The position numbers and the translations under genes were made by a program. Under the pieces are notes generated by a model. That model was not told where the DNA came from and did not search any database. It worked only from the letters and a program-made list of their open reading frames with translations. Below, piece by piece: positions 1-13,500 of a DNA stretch of 64,000 nucleotides. The DNA is taken from positions 62,001 through 126,000 of the forward strand of contig QJNS01000098.1 in assembly GCA_004154925.1 (NCBI GenBank). The letters are read 5' to 3'. Source of the DNA: Monosporascus cannonballus (lineage: Eukaryota > Ascomycota > Sordariomycetes > Xylariales). Each line of letters begins with the position of its first letter. The first letter of the stretch is position 1.

Positions 1-144
1 ATTTACGAAACTTATAAATATTATAACCGGAAAAAATTTACTTTTTTAATATTTCGATAACTGTAAGCTTAAAATATGAAGATATTTTTAGAAAATAATT
101 AAAACGACGAAATTTATATGTTAAATTAAAACCAAAAAAATATA

Positions 145-263
145 TGTAATAATATGCACAGCTAGTTTTTATAAAATAGATTGGGGTGTCCAAACTCTAA
201 TTGAGGTTTGGAATTGTTAACTTTTTGGTATTATAATTAACGTCGTATCCTCGTTACCTTATA
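145..263 (+). repeat. 5' LTR of the TRIM-like element
   Basis: This 119-bp repeat carries an internal inverted repeat (CCAAACT and AGGTTTGG around position 190-212) that is also visible in the better preserved solo LTR at 2636-2763. It aligns without gaps to 535-653. Confidence 0.85.
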
Positions 264-534
264 ATTATTCTAAACCTCAATTAGGTATATTAGCAATTTC
301 GGCGCCAGTTCGGCAATATACCGAAAGTAAGATTCGATTCTTACAGAGGCGGCTATAGGCTAAAGAAATCAAGAAGATAAACTGAAAAAAATTTCAACTA
401 CTAACGTTTGGCGAATAATTAACGCGAAAAATCCGACCGCGTTATATGCTTATAAAGCGCAATAAAGCTTAAGAAGTTCGACACCTTATTTAACCTTAAA
501 ATCGGGACGATTTTATTAAAAGGGGAGAAGTAAT

Positions 535-653
535 TATAATAATATATACAGCTAGTTTTTATAAAGTGGATTAGAGTGTCCAAATTTTAATAATGATTTA
601 GAATTACTGACTTTTTAATATTGTGGTTAGCGTCGTACTTTTGTTACTTTATA
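535..653 (+). repeat. 3' LTR of the TRIM-like element
   Basis: This 119-bp repeat is the partner of 145-263 and differs from it almost only by C/T and G/A changes, consistent with RIP after insertion. It follows the purine tract at about 518-530. Confidence 0.85.
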
Positions 654-2635
654 ATATATTAATACGATAATTAATATGATAATAAAATAAATAAATAATT
701 ACTTTATCGGAATTTATAAAACAGAAAACGTAATTTAAATTTATTCCTTATTTAAAAAAATAATTTTTTCAACAATTATAACATAGAAAAAGTAAAATTA
801 TTTAAAATTATTTAAAGATTTTTTCGTTATCTATTATTTAAAAATAAATGTCGGCAAAATTACAAAAATAATAAAAAAATAAAAATAACTTGAACGTTAT
901 TAATTTTTTTAGTACAAATAAAATTAAAAATATCTAAATTAATTTCGAATATTAAATTCTTATTATATAAATAATAAAAACTTTATTTGGCTTTATAATA
1001 TAAAGTTTATAAAAGCTTTTAAAAATTGTAACCTGATAATTATAAATATAATATAACTAATATTATAAATTAATTTAATATCAAATATATCTATTAATTT
1101 ACGTATAAATTACCTTATCGTTTATCGTTATTTAAGTAAAATATTTTAATTTTTATATTTTAATAAAAGCGCTTTTTATTTGATATATTTTACAATTACG
1201 TTAATAATTATTGGAATAAAGTATTTCGTATCTTAAAGTATTAAATTAAAATATAAGTTAAACTTGAATTTACGATTAAATATTTAGAAAATATTAATTC
1301 AATATATAAAAATCATCAAATAAAAATTTGTTAAAAATAATAATAAGATTTTACTTTCTGAATAATTGATAATATAACGTTAAGTTTATTCGAAATCAGT
1401 ATTAATAGCTTAGAAACCTTTTCGACTATAGTATATATTATATCGTTAATTTTTAACATTAATTCATTGTTAAATTTTAAGAAATATAAGTAATACCAAG
1501 CCGTATTATCTTATAATAATAAAGCGAAATATTGGTTTATCGAAAATTCTTTTTCGATAATAAATTTATATTTTTCTTTAATAAATGTTTACAAAATGGT
1601 GTAATTTAAATTAAGAAATATATAAATTAAATAATTCGAAATTTTTATTACCGTTTTTATTATATTAACACGTAATTTAAAATCGATATTATATAAGCTT
1701 TAAATTATTTTAATCATTTATTTTATAAATCAATAAAAATTCTTAATATAAAAACTAATATATTATTGAATTTAAAATTTATAATACATTATTAATAATA
1801 TTTATAATATTTTTGTAAGTTTTACTTTAAAAAATAATTTTTAGTTCCAAATATATTTTATCTTAAGTTATTTTATTACAGTAAACTTTGGTTCGTAATA
1901 TTTACGAGATATTTTTTACAATTGTTATTAGGATTTTTACGAAAGAATTTTTCGTTATAATTTTACATATTTGTAATATATTTATTACTTAAAAACGCGT
2001 TATTGAATTTATAATATGTACGAAAAACGTTATTATTATATTGTTCGAAAATCGATATTATATTAAATATATTAAAATATCGATTAATACGAAAGTTAAT
2101 GCGAATTATATTAAGAATGAAACAGATTTACATTTTAAATTAATAACTGTAATGCGACTGAAAATATTTTTTATTTATTATAATATTTATATTATAGGTT
2201 TTATAAGTTTTAAATTTTATATTATATTATTAATATATTTAAAAATAAAAACATAAAAGAAACATTTTATTATTTAATAAAAATATACTAAAATGAAAAT
2301 TTAATATTAAATAAATAAATTAGAGAACAATTAAGTATATAAATATATAATTAATTTATTTTTTAAAAAGTTCTGGATAAACTTTAAATAAACCTTTTTA
2401 TTAACGAAATATATTATATTTATTATATAATATTAACGAATATATTTTGAAATTTATTTATTTACAAATTTATTTAATTAATTCAAAATTCTTTATATAA
2501 ATTATAACCTTTTTTGTATATATTATACAAAAGTTATTACTAATAAATAACTTAATTTTTTATTTTTCGCTGTTTTTTATAATATTTTTAACGCAAATTA
2601 TTAAATTATAAATTCGTTTTCCGGTCATATATTAA
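654..2635. other. AT-rich stretch without recognisable features
   Basis: Only short frames occur, the longest being a 71-codon frame rich in I, Y, N and K at 2041-2256, which is a composition artefact. No LTR, domain or RNA gene was recognised. The stretch may be older repeat DNA too mutated to place. Confidence 0.6.
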
Positions 2636-2763
2636 TGTAACATAGCTGAAGCCTCGTTGCATGCGCTTTTATAAGGTGAATTAGGGTGTCCAAACCCTAA
2701 TTGGAGTTTGGAATTGCTGACCTTTTGATATTGTAGCTAGCGTTGCACCTTCGTTACCTTACA
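2636..2763 (+). mobile_element. Solo LTR of the TRIM-like family
   Basis: A 128-bp sequence starting TGTAAC and ending CTTACA is homologous to the 119-bp LTRs of the element at 145-653, with about 9 extra bases near its start. It is bounded by the perfect 5-bp direct repeat ATTAA (2631-2635 and 2764-2768), so it is a complete insertion reduced to one LTR by recombination. It keeps many more C and G bases than the other two copies and gives the best view of the ancestral sequence, including the hairpin CCAAAC...GTTTGG. Confidence 0.85.
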
Positions 2764-2919
2764 ATTAAATATTTTTTTCTTGATTACAAACATAAAAAAT
2801 ATTATAAAATTTACGCGATGTATAATTTTGAAAATTATATAGTTTTGCGTAAAAGTATATTTATTAAAAATTAAATTCGTATAAATTAATACATTAAATT
2901 TTATAATTTATAATTTATT

Positions 2920-3126
2920 TAAGATAATAAATAACTGTGAGCTGGGTAAGATGATCTCCGACCAGTCGTAAAGCAGATTCTAAGAAATAAATGTATTAGA
3001 TTACTTCTATCTGGCGTTTCTTATTAACTGCTAGATAGTGGATTTATATTAGTAAGTGAGTCGGTGGTTAATCGGTAATTGGTCGGTTACCAGCTTTATT
3101 TTTATAAAGGCTATATTTTTATAATT
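2920..3126 (-). repeat. Left LTR (3' LTR) of minus-strand gypsy element
   Basis: The sequence matches 9955-10161 at a fixed spacing, and the differences are mainly C/T and G/A. The clearest shared core runs from about 2936 to 3126, including the block ending in CCAGCTTTAT. This copy retains more C and G than the right one. Confidence 0.75.
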
Positions 3127-6100
3127 ATTTCCCTTTTTTAAATTATTAATGTTTAATAATATTATTATTACTTTCATATAATGCGTTTTGTAAATCTAAT
3201 TATATATATATGCCGATAATATATTATTATATTATGTTATAAATTATTACCGTAATAATTAATACGTATTATATTACGTAATTAATTATGTTCCGCTTAA
3301 TTTCTTATTATAATTTGTTTTTAACTTTACCTTATTTATTTTTTTTCTTTTTCGTACCTATATTTCTATTTTTTTATATACGCGTTTCGTTCGGTTTTTC
3401 GTTTTTCTTTATTTTCGTTTCGCCTTTTCCGTTTATTTTGCGTATTATTTCCGTTTGGCATATTTTTTTTGTAAGAAGTTTTAAAAGAAATAATATTTTG
3501 ACATTAAAAAAACTGGAATTTTTTAACGTTATCTTTTTGACGCCGATAATAAGATAAATATTAATTACATTACGGACAGTATTAAGCTGCATTATATTTA
3601 CGTAATATAATATTATTTCGATTACCATACGATTTATATTTAAATTCAAAAAGCCTTAAATTACGTCGTAATTTATTATTATTATAAGATTTTTCGTACA
3701 ATGAATAATTATTTTTAATATTATTAATATCGTTATTTAATTTCCGCTTAAATTTCGATCGTTTTTAAAAATGTCGCTTAAACGGTTTTTTAATTCGGTA
3801 CCGATATTTAATAGTTAATCGATAAATTCAAAAATGTTCGTATTACGGATACTTAATACGAATATTCCGACATAATTGCGGTCGGTTGTCGACTCGACGT
3901 CTTTCGCAAAGCCGAATTCGCCTTTAACGCAGTTATTATTAAGGAATATTATTTCCTTAATATAACGGAAATCGATTTCCGATTATCCGTTATAATTGCG
4001 AAAATCCAATCTTAATATCGTTTTATAAGTTTATAAATTTAAATCCTTTTTATAAATATTACGAAATTTTTTCTTCTTATTTCTTCATTAATTTTCGATT
4101 AAACGTAATTTTAAAGTACTCCTATAAATAAGGCTATTTTCGAAAGTCGTTATACCGTTGCGTTTTTTATTTACGAATATTTTCCGCTTATTTTTTAATA
4201 TTTTAACGAAATTTTAATATTTATTAATAATTGTAATTAAAAAACGGTTTTATTCGGTAAAAGTATTATTAAACTTAAATACGTTAACGGCATTAAAAAC
4301 GGCACCTTATTTTTAACTAATAACAAATTATATTCCGATTACCTGGGCCTTATTTTTATAAAAAATAAAACGTTTTTAAATTTTTTCCGAATTTTAGACT
4401 TAATAAATTTAATAAACGTATCCGTTTTTTGCCGTTATATATTTTCCGATTAATTTCCGATATTCCTGTATTAATTTCTTTAATACGCTTATTAAAGATT
4501 AATTAACGTAAAACTTAATAATTAAATGCGAAATTTTATTTTCGAAATAAAAATTCGAATTTTTTTACGTCGTTTATTAGTTTTTGATCGGTATATTACA
4601 AAGTAATTATTTATCAAAAATTTAAAAATAATTATATAATTAAGTAATATTTTAACGTTAATATTTTCAATTTGCTTAAAACTATTTTTTGTAATTTTTA
4701 TAATTATTAAGCGATTAATGTCCGATCGCATTATTATTATTTTACGGCTTTTAGGTCGTTTTATTTCTTGTATACGTATTTAATCTTTTTCTTATAACGT
4801 TATAATATTTTAAGCACGTATTTAAAATGCTTTCGAAATTTTTACGTATTGTACTTAGCGGGCTAACTTTTCTATTTAATTAAATATTCGCGTTGTTTTC
4901 GATTATTTCGGTAACAAACAATATTTTTTATTATTTATTTTTCTTATTTTTTATCAGGTCCGGCAATATTATCTAAATATCGCCTAATTTCTGGTTATAC
5001 CATAAATTTAATAAGGATATTAAACATATATTATATATCCGTTAATATTTAATAAAAAGAATTATTTTATATGCTTAAAAGCTTATTTATTTCTTAATTG
5101 TAACCCTGATATAAATAAATATAAATTCTTTATTTTTAAATATAAAGTTTTTAATTGATAAATTTATTTATTACATTAATTAAAATTTTATAAACGTATA
5201 ACCTTAATTATAATATTCTTTGGACTGCCGTTATTATTTCTTAATATTTATATATTATTTAATAAATTATAATTATTTTTTCGAAATATTTTTTAATTCC
5301 TTATATTTATCTTTAAAACTTTTGTAAAAGGTATTTTATTATTTTTAAATAATACTTATATAGTGTTTCGAACGAAAAACGGCCGGTAAATACGTTTTAT
5401 ATATTATTATATATAAATTCCGTATTTCGTAATAATTTTATCCAGTTTTTTTAATTTTTATTAATATAATTACGGAAATAATATTTTAGAATTTAATAAA
5501 TAGGTTTTATTTGCTTATTAGTTTGCAAATAAAAATCGGTCGATATTTATTATTTTATTTTTTATTTTTTATAAAATTCTGTTTAAAATTAATTTATTAA
5601 TAACTGATTTTTATTATTAATGATTCCGGCTAGCGTATTAAATCTATATTTAATTTCGTTGTAAAATAATTAGGCTAACTTAATTGCGGTTAAGGTTTTA
5701 ACTATAAGAATAAGTAATTTTAATTTCGTAAAACGATTAACGATTATTAGAATTATATCGTGTTTTAACCTATTTAAATCTAGGTTTTTAGGAAATCTCG
5801 TAATAAAATCTAATAAGATTTTTTAAAAAGGTTATTTTCATAACGGTAAGAGCTGTAATTATCTATATAATTCGTGGCGTAATTTTTTTATGCTTTAGTA
5901 ATTCGGAAATTACTTAATATATTTTTAGATATCGTTCGCTATATTTTTTAATAAAACTTTCTAGTTATTAATTTTAACGTATAAATATATCCCATATATT
6001 TTACATTTAGATTATTATGATATTAGCTGATTAATCTTTTCCGTAAAACGTCTTATAACAGAATTACGAATTTATCTCGATAATATAAAATCTTATTTAG

Positions 6101-7089
6101 GTCCAGGAAATATTTTTCTTTTATTCCGATTTAGTATTTAATTATCCGTATTAGTTTTATAATATTTAAGTTTTTAGTTGTAATTTTTAAACCTAATTAT
6201 AAAATTATCGAAAAGTTTTTGGCTAAAATGCTGTTTTATTTTTAAATAACTTTTTTGCTAAAAGACGTAAAACGTATTAATTATAAATAATAACCTTAAT
6301 ATTAATTTTGTTTTTTTTATATTTTCTGAATTTAATTGTAATATGGTTATAATTTACGGTTATTATTATTTAACCGTTAGTCGTATTATTATTACGATTT
6401 ATACTTATATTATTATTCGTAAATCATAAGTTCGGCAGATATATAATTTTTTACTTTTTTTTCGAAAATTTCTTATAATCGTATAACGAAAGTTATCCGT
6501 TTTTTTTATACGGATAGTAGTTATTTAAGTTTTTATTATCTAAAATCTTTCTGAGAATTTTGCAATAAACGAATTTTACGTTATTTTTACAAGGCCTTTT
6601 GCCTTTTTATAATGTTTTAAATTATATTATATATCTACAACCGTTTTTCGTACGTTTTCCTGCATATTATTTATAAGTCCTAATTTCTTAAATAACGTAA
6701 AAATTACGTTTTTATACGCGATTTTTCTTAATATGTAATCTGGATATTTAAATAATTTATTTGCCGAATTACTAATATTTGGTCGGTATTAAATCTTAAA
6801 ATCAAATTATATAAAGCGGTAAACTCATTAGGTTAATTTCTTTTTAAGATTACGCGTTAGCGTTTTTATTATATTCTTTAATGCTATATAATTAATAAAT
6901 TTTAAAAAATGTTTTTATATTTTTAAGATATTACCATTAATATTTTAGGTTTTTTATAATCGCCAGTAATTTTTGTTACCTTATAGCTTATCGTTTTTTA
7001 ATTGGACTTGATTTTCGCGATTAATCTATAATTAAATATTACTATTTTCCATATTTTTGTAAAAATATTCTTAATATAATTTTTACCAA

Positions 7090-7660
7090 GGCGTTTATTT
7101 TGACTCTAGTATTTTTGATATTATCTTAATATCGAAAAATAATCGCGGATTAAAAGGTATTTTTTAAGTTTCGGAACGTCTTCTTGATTTTTTTGGTTAT
7201 CGGAATTTTGCTGTTTTATTTTTATTTTACGCCTTTTTTAAAAGCCTAATAATAAATTCTATAATGCGCGAATAATAAATAATAAATTTCTGATAAGAAG
7301 TCGCGAATCCTAAAAATATTTAAATATTATAAATTAATTTTGGCTTTGCCCATATTTCGATAATATCGACTCGTTGGCGGTCTATTTCCAAACCGTCGAT
7401 ATTAATTATATATTCTTAAAAAGTTTTTTGAGAAAATTCGTACTTAAACGTTTTGGCAAATAATTAATATTATAATAATTATTCGTAAACTAGCAGGAAA
7501 TATTTCGTATGTTTTTTTTCGTTATTCGAATAAATAATTATATTATTTAAATATATTATATATGTATAATTAATTAATCCAGTTAATACTTTATATATAC
7601 AGGCCTGGAACGTAATTAACGTATTAATAAGATTAAATAATATAACCGGATATTTAAATT
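7090..7660 (-). pseudogene. Gypsy reverse transcriptase / RNase H remnant
   Basis: The minus-strand translation at about 7519-7561 reads as the reverse transcriptase active-site neighbourhood (YLNNIIIYSNNE, where the family has YLDD...). About 60 codons later it passes into a stretch resembling the connection to RNase H (TFRNLKNTF, near 7150-7195). Aspartates of the catalytic YLDD box read as asparagine and tryptophans read as stops, exactly the changes RIP makes. No intact frame survives, so the element cannot make active enzyme. Confidence 0.7.
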
Positions 7661-9954
7661 ATTTGTACTGCATTCGGAAAACGGTTTTTTATTAATTGCC
7701 CTTTTTAATTTTAATATGGTAATAAGTATTTTTAAAATTAATTTTCGAAAATATTTTGGTTAACCTTAAGCGATTTATTATTTTTAAAATTAAAAATAAA
7801 AAGTATTAGTGTTTTATTATTATTTGATTTAACCCCTTATAATTAATGTATAATCGAAAATTGCCGTTTTTTAGGATCAAATTTATTATATATTTTGTTT
7901 TTAACAGCTAAAATATTTTTTTCGCTGCTTTTTCGAAATATATTCGCCGAAAATTCTTTAGGTATATAAAGAAGTCGATTATTCTTTATTTTTATTATTT
8001 CTTGAATTTCGAAATATTTAATTTTTCGGTTAAGTTTATTAAGTTAACGTTATAAATTTATTCGTCGAAAAACGTTATATTTGTAATTTCCTAGTCGTCG
8101 ACCTTTTGTAATAATTTATATAAATATTAATATATAATTATGTTTAATGAAACGTTTAACTTATTTATTTTTAATTTAAATAATAGGAAATTGGGCATTT
8201 TTCGATTACAGCATATTATAAAATAAATTTGCTTAAATTTTCGTTCGTTTTCGTTATTATTTATTATGCTAACAAAAATTTTATAAACCTTATAATAGTT
8301 AATATATACGTTATTAACGTCGATAAAGCCCGGAATAGTTACGAAAATTAATTAGAGATTAAATTTTCTTGTTAACTTTTTGCTTATAATATTTATTTAT
8401 GTTCCGATATCCATATCCATTTATATTATTACATTCTTCGTATTTTTTTAATAAATATCTTTTTTTTAAAAGGCGGTTTTATTGCGACCGTTTTGCAATT
8501 ATTAGCAGAAATAAATTGGACATATACGTTTATTCTGAGCTTTTTTTAAATTTACGTTTAAGAACAGGTTTAATTTATTGTTATATATTATAACGTTTTG
8601 TACGGCTTTCGGAAATCGATTTCCGTATAGTCGAAATAATATAATTTTTGTATTTCTCTTTAATTTGCAATTTATACTTTTATAATCTGGTTTCTCATAG
8701 TTATAATATTTAAATAAGCTCTTATAGGAATTAAAGATATTAAGTCGTACGGATTTCTTTCGATCGGAATTAAATCGGCGATTATCTGCTTTCCGAATAT
8801 AAAAACGTCCGTAATCTTTATTACTTTTACGCGGCGTTTTTAATTTGCTTTAAAGATTTTTTTTCTCAAAAACGTTAAAATAAGATTATTTATTTTTATT
8901 AATACTTTTAGCAAAAGATAATTAGTTTTTTTTTCGTTTTTTTCAGGCGTTTTAATAGCGTTTTGCCTTATTTATTACGTTATTAATTCGTTTTAATTTA
9001 ACGTTTTTTCGTAACAAGGTATTTCGTAATCTTGGTATTAATTTATAAAAATAATTAAAAATAAAACGTTTATTATTTCGATCGTTTTTCGAATTAAAGG
9101 CGTTTATAAGCTTTATTTTATAAATTAGAAATTTTTATTTAATATAAAAGTTGAACGGCGATTAATTAAATTCTTATCGTAATTCTATAAATTGTTTCTT
9201 ATATTCCTTATCGAAAAAGTTAGAATTTGCGTAATTATTCTTAATAAAAATCTATAAGTTTTTTATTTTCATTTTTATCGTAATTAAAATAATTAAACAT
9301 AATACGGTATAATTGCTAAACATTTGCAATAAAAACGTCTATATAGCTTATAATCTATTAGATATAAGTAAAGATATTTCGCCTTGGCCTTTCAGTGTAA
9401 ATTTCCGTAATAACTTTTATTTAATTTTTTTAATTAACGCGCATTCGAAAAATTTCGAATATTTATAATATGGTATTTATTTATCGCCCTTAGATTTTTA
9501 TAACGATATCGTAATTAACTTATAAAATTTTACTTTTTTAATTTATGCTATTATTTATTATTCGGCTAATTATCGGAATAATTCCGAATATTATTTATTT
9601 TGTTAACGAATAATTTTTAAAATTTGGTTATTATTAAAAGACTTAATTTTTTTGGCTTTAAGTTTCGGAATACGGTTATTATATTATGCCTGTTTTCCGA
9701 TTATTTAACTAACAGTTATCGGGATATATTTTTATTATATGTATAAAATAATTCGGGATTCCGGGGATTATAGTTTTTTGTCTATTAAAATTCCGTTATA
9801 AGTTTTTTTGCCTATTTCTGTACCGTAATCGATTATTTGACAGTTAAGTTCTGATTGGCGATTTCTTTAATTAGTAACCCAAGTTTATTTTGTAATCGGC
9901 GAACTTTGTTTTTAACAATTATCGCGTTATTTTCTATAATAAATAGAAAAATTA

Positions 9955-10161
9955 TAAGATAATAAATAGTTATAAATTAAATAAGGTAATTTCCAATTAA
10001 TCGTAAAGCAAATTCCAAGAAGTAAATGTATTAAGTTATTTCTATTTAGCATTTTCCATTAGCTGCCAGATAGTAGATTTATATTAGTAAGTAGGTCGGT
10101 GGCTAATCGGTAGCTAGTCGGCTACCAGCTTTATCTTTATATAGATTGTATTTTTATAATT
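9955..10161 (-). repeat. Right LTR (5' LTR) of minus-strand gypsy element
   Basis: This is the partner of the repeat at 2920-3126 and is more heavily mutated. The boundaries are approximate to within about 15 bp. Confidence 0.75.
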
Positions 10162-11747
10162 TATAATAATTCTAAAACATAATCGTAATTTATTACATAA
10201 TATATATTTATAAAATGGGCATATTATTAATTAATTTTAATATTATTAAATAATAAAAATAATTTAATTTAATTCGTTATAATATATTCGTATTTATAAT
10301 CTTTATTAAATAATATTTTATTTTAAGTTTTTCCTTAATTTCTTTAATTTATTATAGAAATAAGTGTTATTTATTTTACATTATTATAAGTATTTTAAAT
10401 TTAATTTCTTTTTAAAATTTCAAATATTATTTATAATATATTTATTTATAAACGTATATAAAATGTTTATATTAAAAAGAAAAGGGTTTTAAAGAAATAT
10501 TTGTAATAAGTTATTTACAAAGTGGTAATATTATTATTTCGCTTTATATTTATCATATATATCATATTATAAATTTTAATTTATTTTAATTAAGTAATTT
10601 GAGTTTTATTATTATTTTTTAAATATAATAATTTTTTTGTTCCAACGTATGTAAAAGTTCGTAGATTAATATTCGTATTAATTAACGCATTAATTTGCGT
10701 ACGAATTAATAAATTATTTGAAATTTACATTTACGCGTAATTTAGTAAATTAAAAATATCGAAAATACAGTTTTATTAAAAAATAAAGCTATACTAAAAA
10801 ATAAAAGCAAAATTAAGCGAATTATTAAAAAACCTTTATTAATATAATTAGTACAATTAAAATATTGCAATAATAAGAACACGATAAAAATATTTCAAGG
10901 TTTGCTAATGAATTTGTTTTCAATTAATTTACGTTTTATTAAATTATTATATTTTGAAAAGTTCGTAAATATTAAAAAACGTTATTATTACGGTTTATAA
11001 AAAATATTATTTAAGACTTATTTAATAAAACGAATTTTCTATTTCAATACTTCATTATTAAAATTATTGTTATTATGTTTTTTATTAATATATTCGTGTT
11101 AATAATATACGAATTAATTTACGTATTAATTATTCATAAGTTTTATTTTATATTATATTTAGAGCAAATGAATCATTTTAACGACAAAGAATATAAAATG
11201 TATTTATTATATATTTGGTATAATAAAGCCGGTTGATCTGCTAAATTTTCTCGAAAATAATTACCTTATTATTAAATTTTATTTATTTGCAAAAACTGCA
11301 AAAATTCGTATATAACGAAAAAAAAACGACAAACTTAATCAATTCGAATTTGAAAAGAAGTAAGTAAAAAATAATTTAACAGTAATATAAAATGTATTTT
11401 TAAACGAATTTGAAAAATTATACCGTTTTAAAAGTATATATAAAAATTAATTAAAATAATTATGAAGTTAATATTAAGATAATATTTATTATTTACTTTT
11501 TGCTAATAATAACGACAATAATTTTGAATTATTTAAGTTTTTGAAAAATAATTCGAAAAGAATTTAATATACCGATTAATATAATATAATTATTATTATT
11601 AATAATTAGACGAAAATATAATATTTAACTATTTTAAACATATAATTAATATATAAATTAATATAGTATTATATTACGATTAACTTTATAATAATAATAA
11701 TTTGATTTAAATATAATAATAAAACGTTTCAATTTAAATATTAATAT
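10162..11747. other. AT-rich spacer between the two gypsy elements
   Basis: There are no frames of interest, no LTR-like repeat and no conserved domain. The composition matches the rest of the isochore, so this is probably unplaced ancient repeat DNA. Confidence 0.6.
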
Positions 11748-11752
11748 TTAAA

Positions 11753-12130
11753 TGTTATGACCTAACAGGCTGCGGCCTCGGGAAACGGTCGCAACAAGAA
11801 AATGACTAAGCTATGTGGGTCAAGTCACGTAAAGGCTCGATAGGATCTATCGTAAAGCCTATAGAGCCAGGTTCGACAGGATCGATCGTAAAGCTTATAA
11901 AGCCAGGTTCGGTAGAAAAAAAGAGTTAAGTATAAGACATTTATTATTTCCATAATTTAAATAATTTTAGCTTATAATATTTATTAATATTAATCGTTTA
12001 CGATACGTTTTTTTAATATTAAAAAACGTAATTAAGTTATTTTATTATTATAAAATTCTATAATATTTCTATTAATATAAACCCGTATAACTAAGGTTTA
12101 ATAATTAGTTAAACCGCTTAATTCGTTATA
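11753..12130 (+). repeat. 5' LTR of plus-strand gypsy element
   Basis: This LTR is 378 bp long, starts TG and ends TA (CA in the ancestor). It contains two tandem copies of a 36-bp motif (11835-11870 and 11871-11906), each with a GATCNATC core and ending in AGCCAG. The left end is still fairly GC-rich. Confidence 0.9.
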
Positions 12131-12239
12131 CGTTACAAACTCTTATTTAATAATATCGTTAAACTTTGAACAATATCGATTAACGTTATATTTACCAGCA
12201 AGCAGCTCGAATAACCCATTTACCAAATCTCTGATTACC

Positions 12240-13500
12240 TTAACATTAGAATAAAATCGAAAAGAAAAAGAAGAAATTTTGCCTTTTTGGCGAAGAAGTT
12301 TTTCGACGATTGGATGCTATAAACGAACGTATCTTTTAGCTTAAAAGAAATAACAATGATCTTACGACGTCTTTTTAAGCCGCCTACGAGAAGCTTAAGG
12401 AAAAAAAAGCTCCCGAAATTAAGAAACCTTTTCGAATAAGCCAGGTTATTTAGCTGAATTCTACTAAAAAACCAGAAAAAGTCCTTAAATTTCTTAAGCC
12501 AAAATTTTTCGACGGAACCTTAATTAAGTTATAACTATTTTTAATTGAATGCCGAGCATATTTTAGGTATGTTTCTATTCGACTTATTACACTTATTGTA
12601 CGAATCGAATTTGTAATCGGACGATTTACTGGAAATACGGTTATTTGGTTCGAGTCCGCTATAAGAAAATACGTTACCTTACTAACCGAAAAATGAAACC
12701 CAAGAATAATACGAATTTACAATAACTATAAATAATTCGAATAAATATTAACGAAAACTTTTAAAATAATAAACGAAAAAATAAAAGCCGAAATACAGAT
12801 CCAGCAATTACGATAAAGGGGATTAGTATTTAGTTACAGCAGCATATTAATTCAGTTAGCCGCTAAGTTAAATTAGGGATAAAATATTAATAACTAAGTT
12901 TTTTCACGGCTGGAAAAAAATATAAAAAAAGCTTTTTAAGTTTAATCGGCCTAATTATTTATCGGATTATATTACTAAAGCAGTTAGAATTAACGACCGA
13001 TAATATGCATAACGTATTAAAGGTACCGAAAGAAAGAATAATAACAAATCCCGATATATAACTAATACTAGCGTTTCTTAATACAATAACATTTTTCATA
13101 ACATAAAACCAGAACCTATAGAATTAAGAGCAATATATAAAAAGGATTGAAGCCAAATCAAATATTATAATTGCAACAAAATAGGACATAAAGTATCGTA
13201 ATACAAAGCATCTAAAAAGCCCCGTTAAGACAACTAGAAACCTGTACCCGAAAAATAATCTAAAAAAAATTTAAAAAACGGAAATAAATCTACTAACATA
13301 ATTTAGCCTAAGTATAAACCAGGTCCCTCATAGCAAAAAGTCCAATAGGGACCATTACGACAAAAAATCTAACGAAAAATGCGAAAAGCCAAAAAGCTAG
13401 CTTAACAAATATCGCAAACATAATAAAAAGCATTATAAGGATAATTACGCAAATATTAGAATTAAACAAAAAAAATCTATTTCGGAACCCCTAATCGATA
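12240..13500 (+). pseudogene. Degenerate gag of the plus-strand gypsy element
   Basis: Downstream of the 5' LTR the plus strand shows a charged, lysine- and glutamate-rich stretch, then a zinc-knuckle remnant at about 13162-13205 reading YYNCNKIGHKVS. There the first and last metal ligands of the CCHC pattern have been lost to C-to-T change. In the family this protein forms the virus-like particle and binds element RNA. Many stops interrupt the frame; limits are approximate. Confidence 0.65.

Larger units (their letters stand above)
145..653 (+). mobile_element. Miniature non-autonomous LTR element (TRIM-like)
   Basis: Two direct repeats of exactly 119 bp (145-263 and 535-653) flank a 271-bp interior with no coding capacity. 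The element is bordered by the perfect 5-bp target duplication ATATA (140-144 and 654-658). The left repeat begins TG; the other ends read TA, as expected from TG/CA after RIP. A purine tract (AAAAGGGGAGAAG, ending just before the right LTR) has the position of a polypurine tract, which sets the plus orientation. The size and layout match terminal-repeat retrotransposons in miniature, which depend on enzymes of an autonomous element. The autonomous partner is not identifiable here, because neither gypsy element shares these LTRs. Confidence 0.85.
2920..10161 (-). mobile_element. Degenerate Ty3/gypsy LTR retrotransposon, minus strand
   Basis: Two direct repeats of roughly 190-207 bp (about 2920-3126 and 9955-10161) enclose 6.8 kb of RIP-mutated DNA. 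The repeats align without gaps at a constant offset of 7035 bp. Minus-strand translation near 7.1-7.6 kb shows reverse transcriptase and RNase H remains in Ty3/gypsy order. A pyrimidine tract just inside the left LTR (about 3128-3137) fits a minus-strand polypurine tract. Stops are everywhere, so the element is dead. Exact LTR ends and a target duplication could not be fixed because the terminal dinucleotides are mutated. Confidence 0.75.

Noticed and set aside
300..360. tRNA-like T-arm (GATTCGATTC within a GTAAG/CTTAC stem) inside the miniature LTR element
   Set aside because: No matching acceptor stem, D-arm or anticodon arm can be built around it, so it is not called a tRNA or SINE.
2041..9000. 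Short open frames in the AT-rich block (for example 2041-2256, 3288-3557, 8399-8593)
   Set aside because: They are rich in I, Y, F, N and K only, lack domains and arise from AT-rich composition; several overlap retroelement remains on the other strand.
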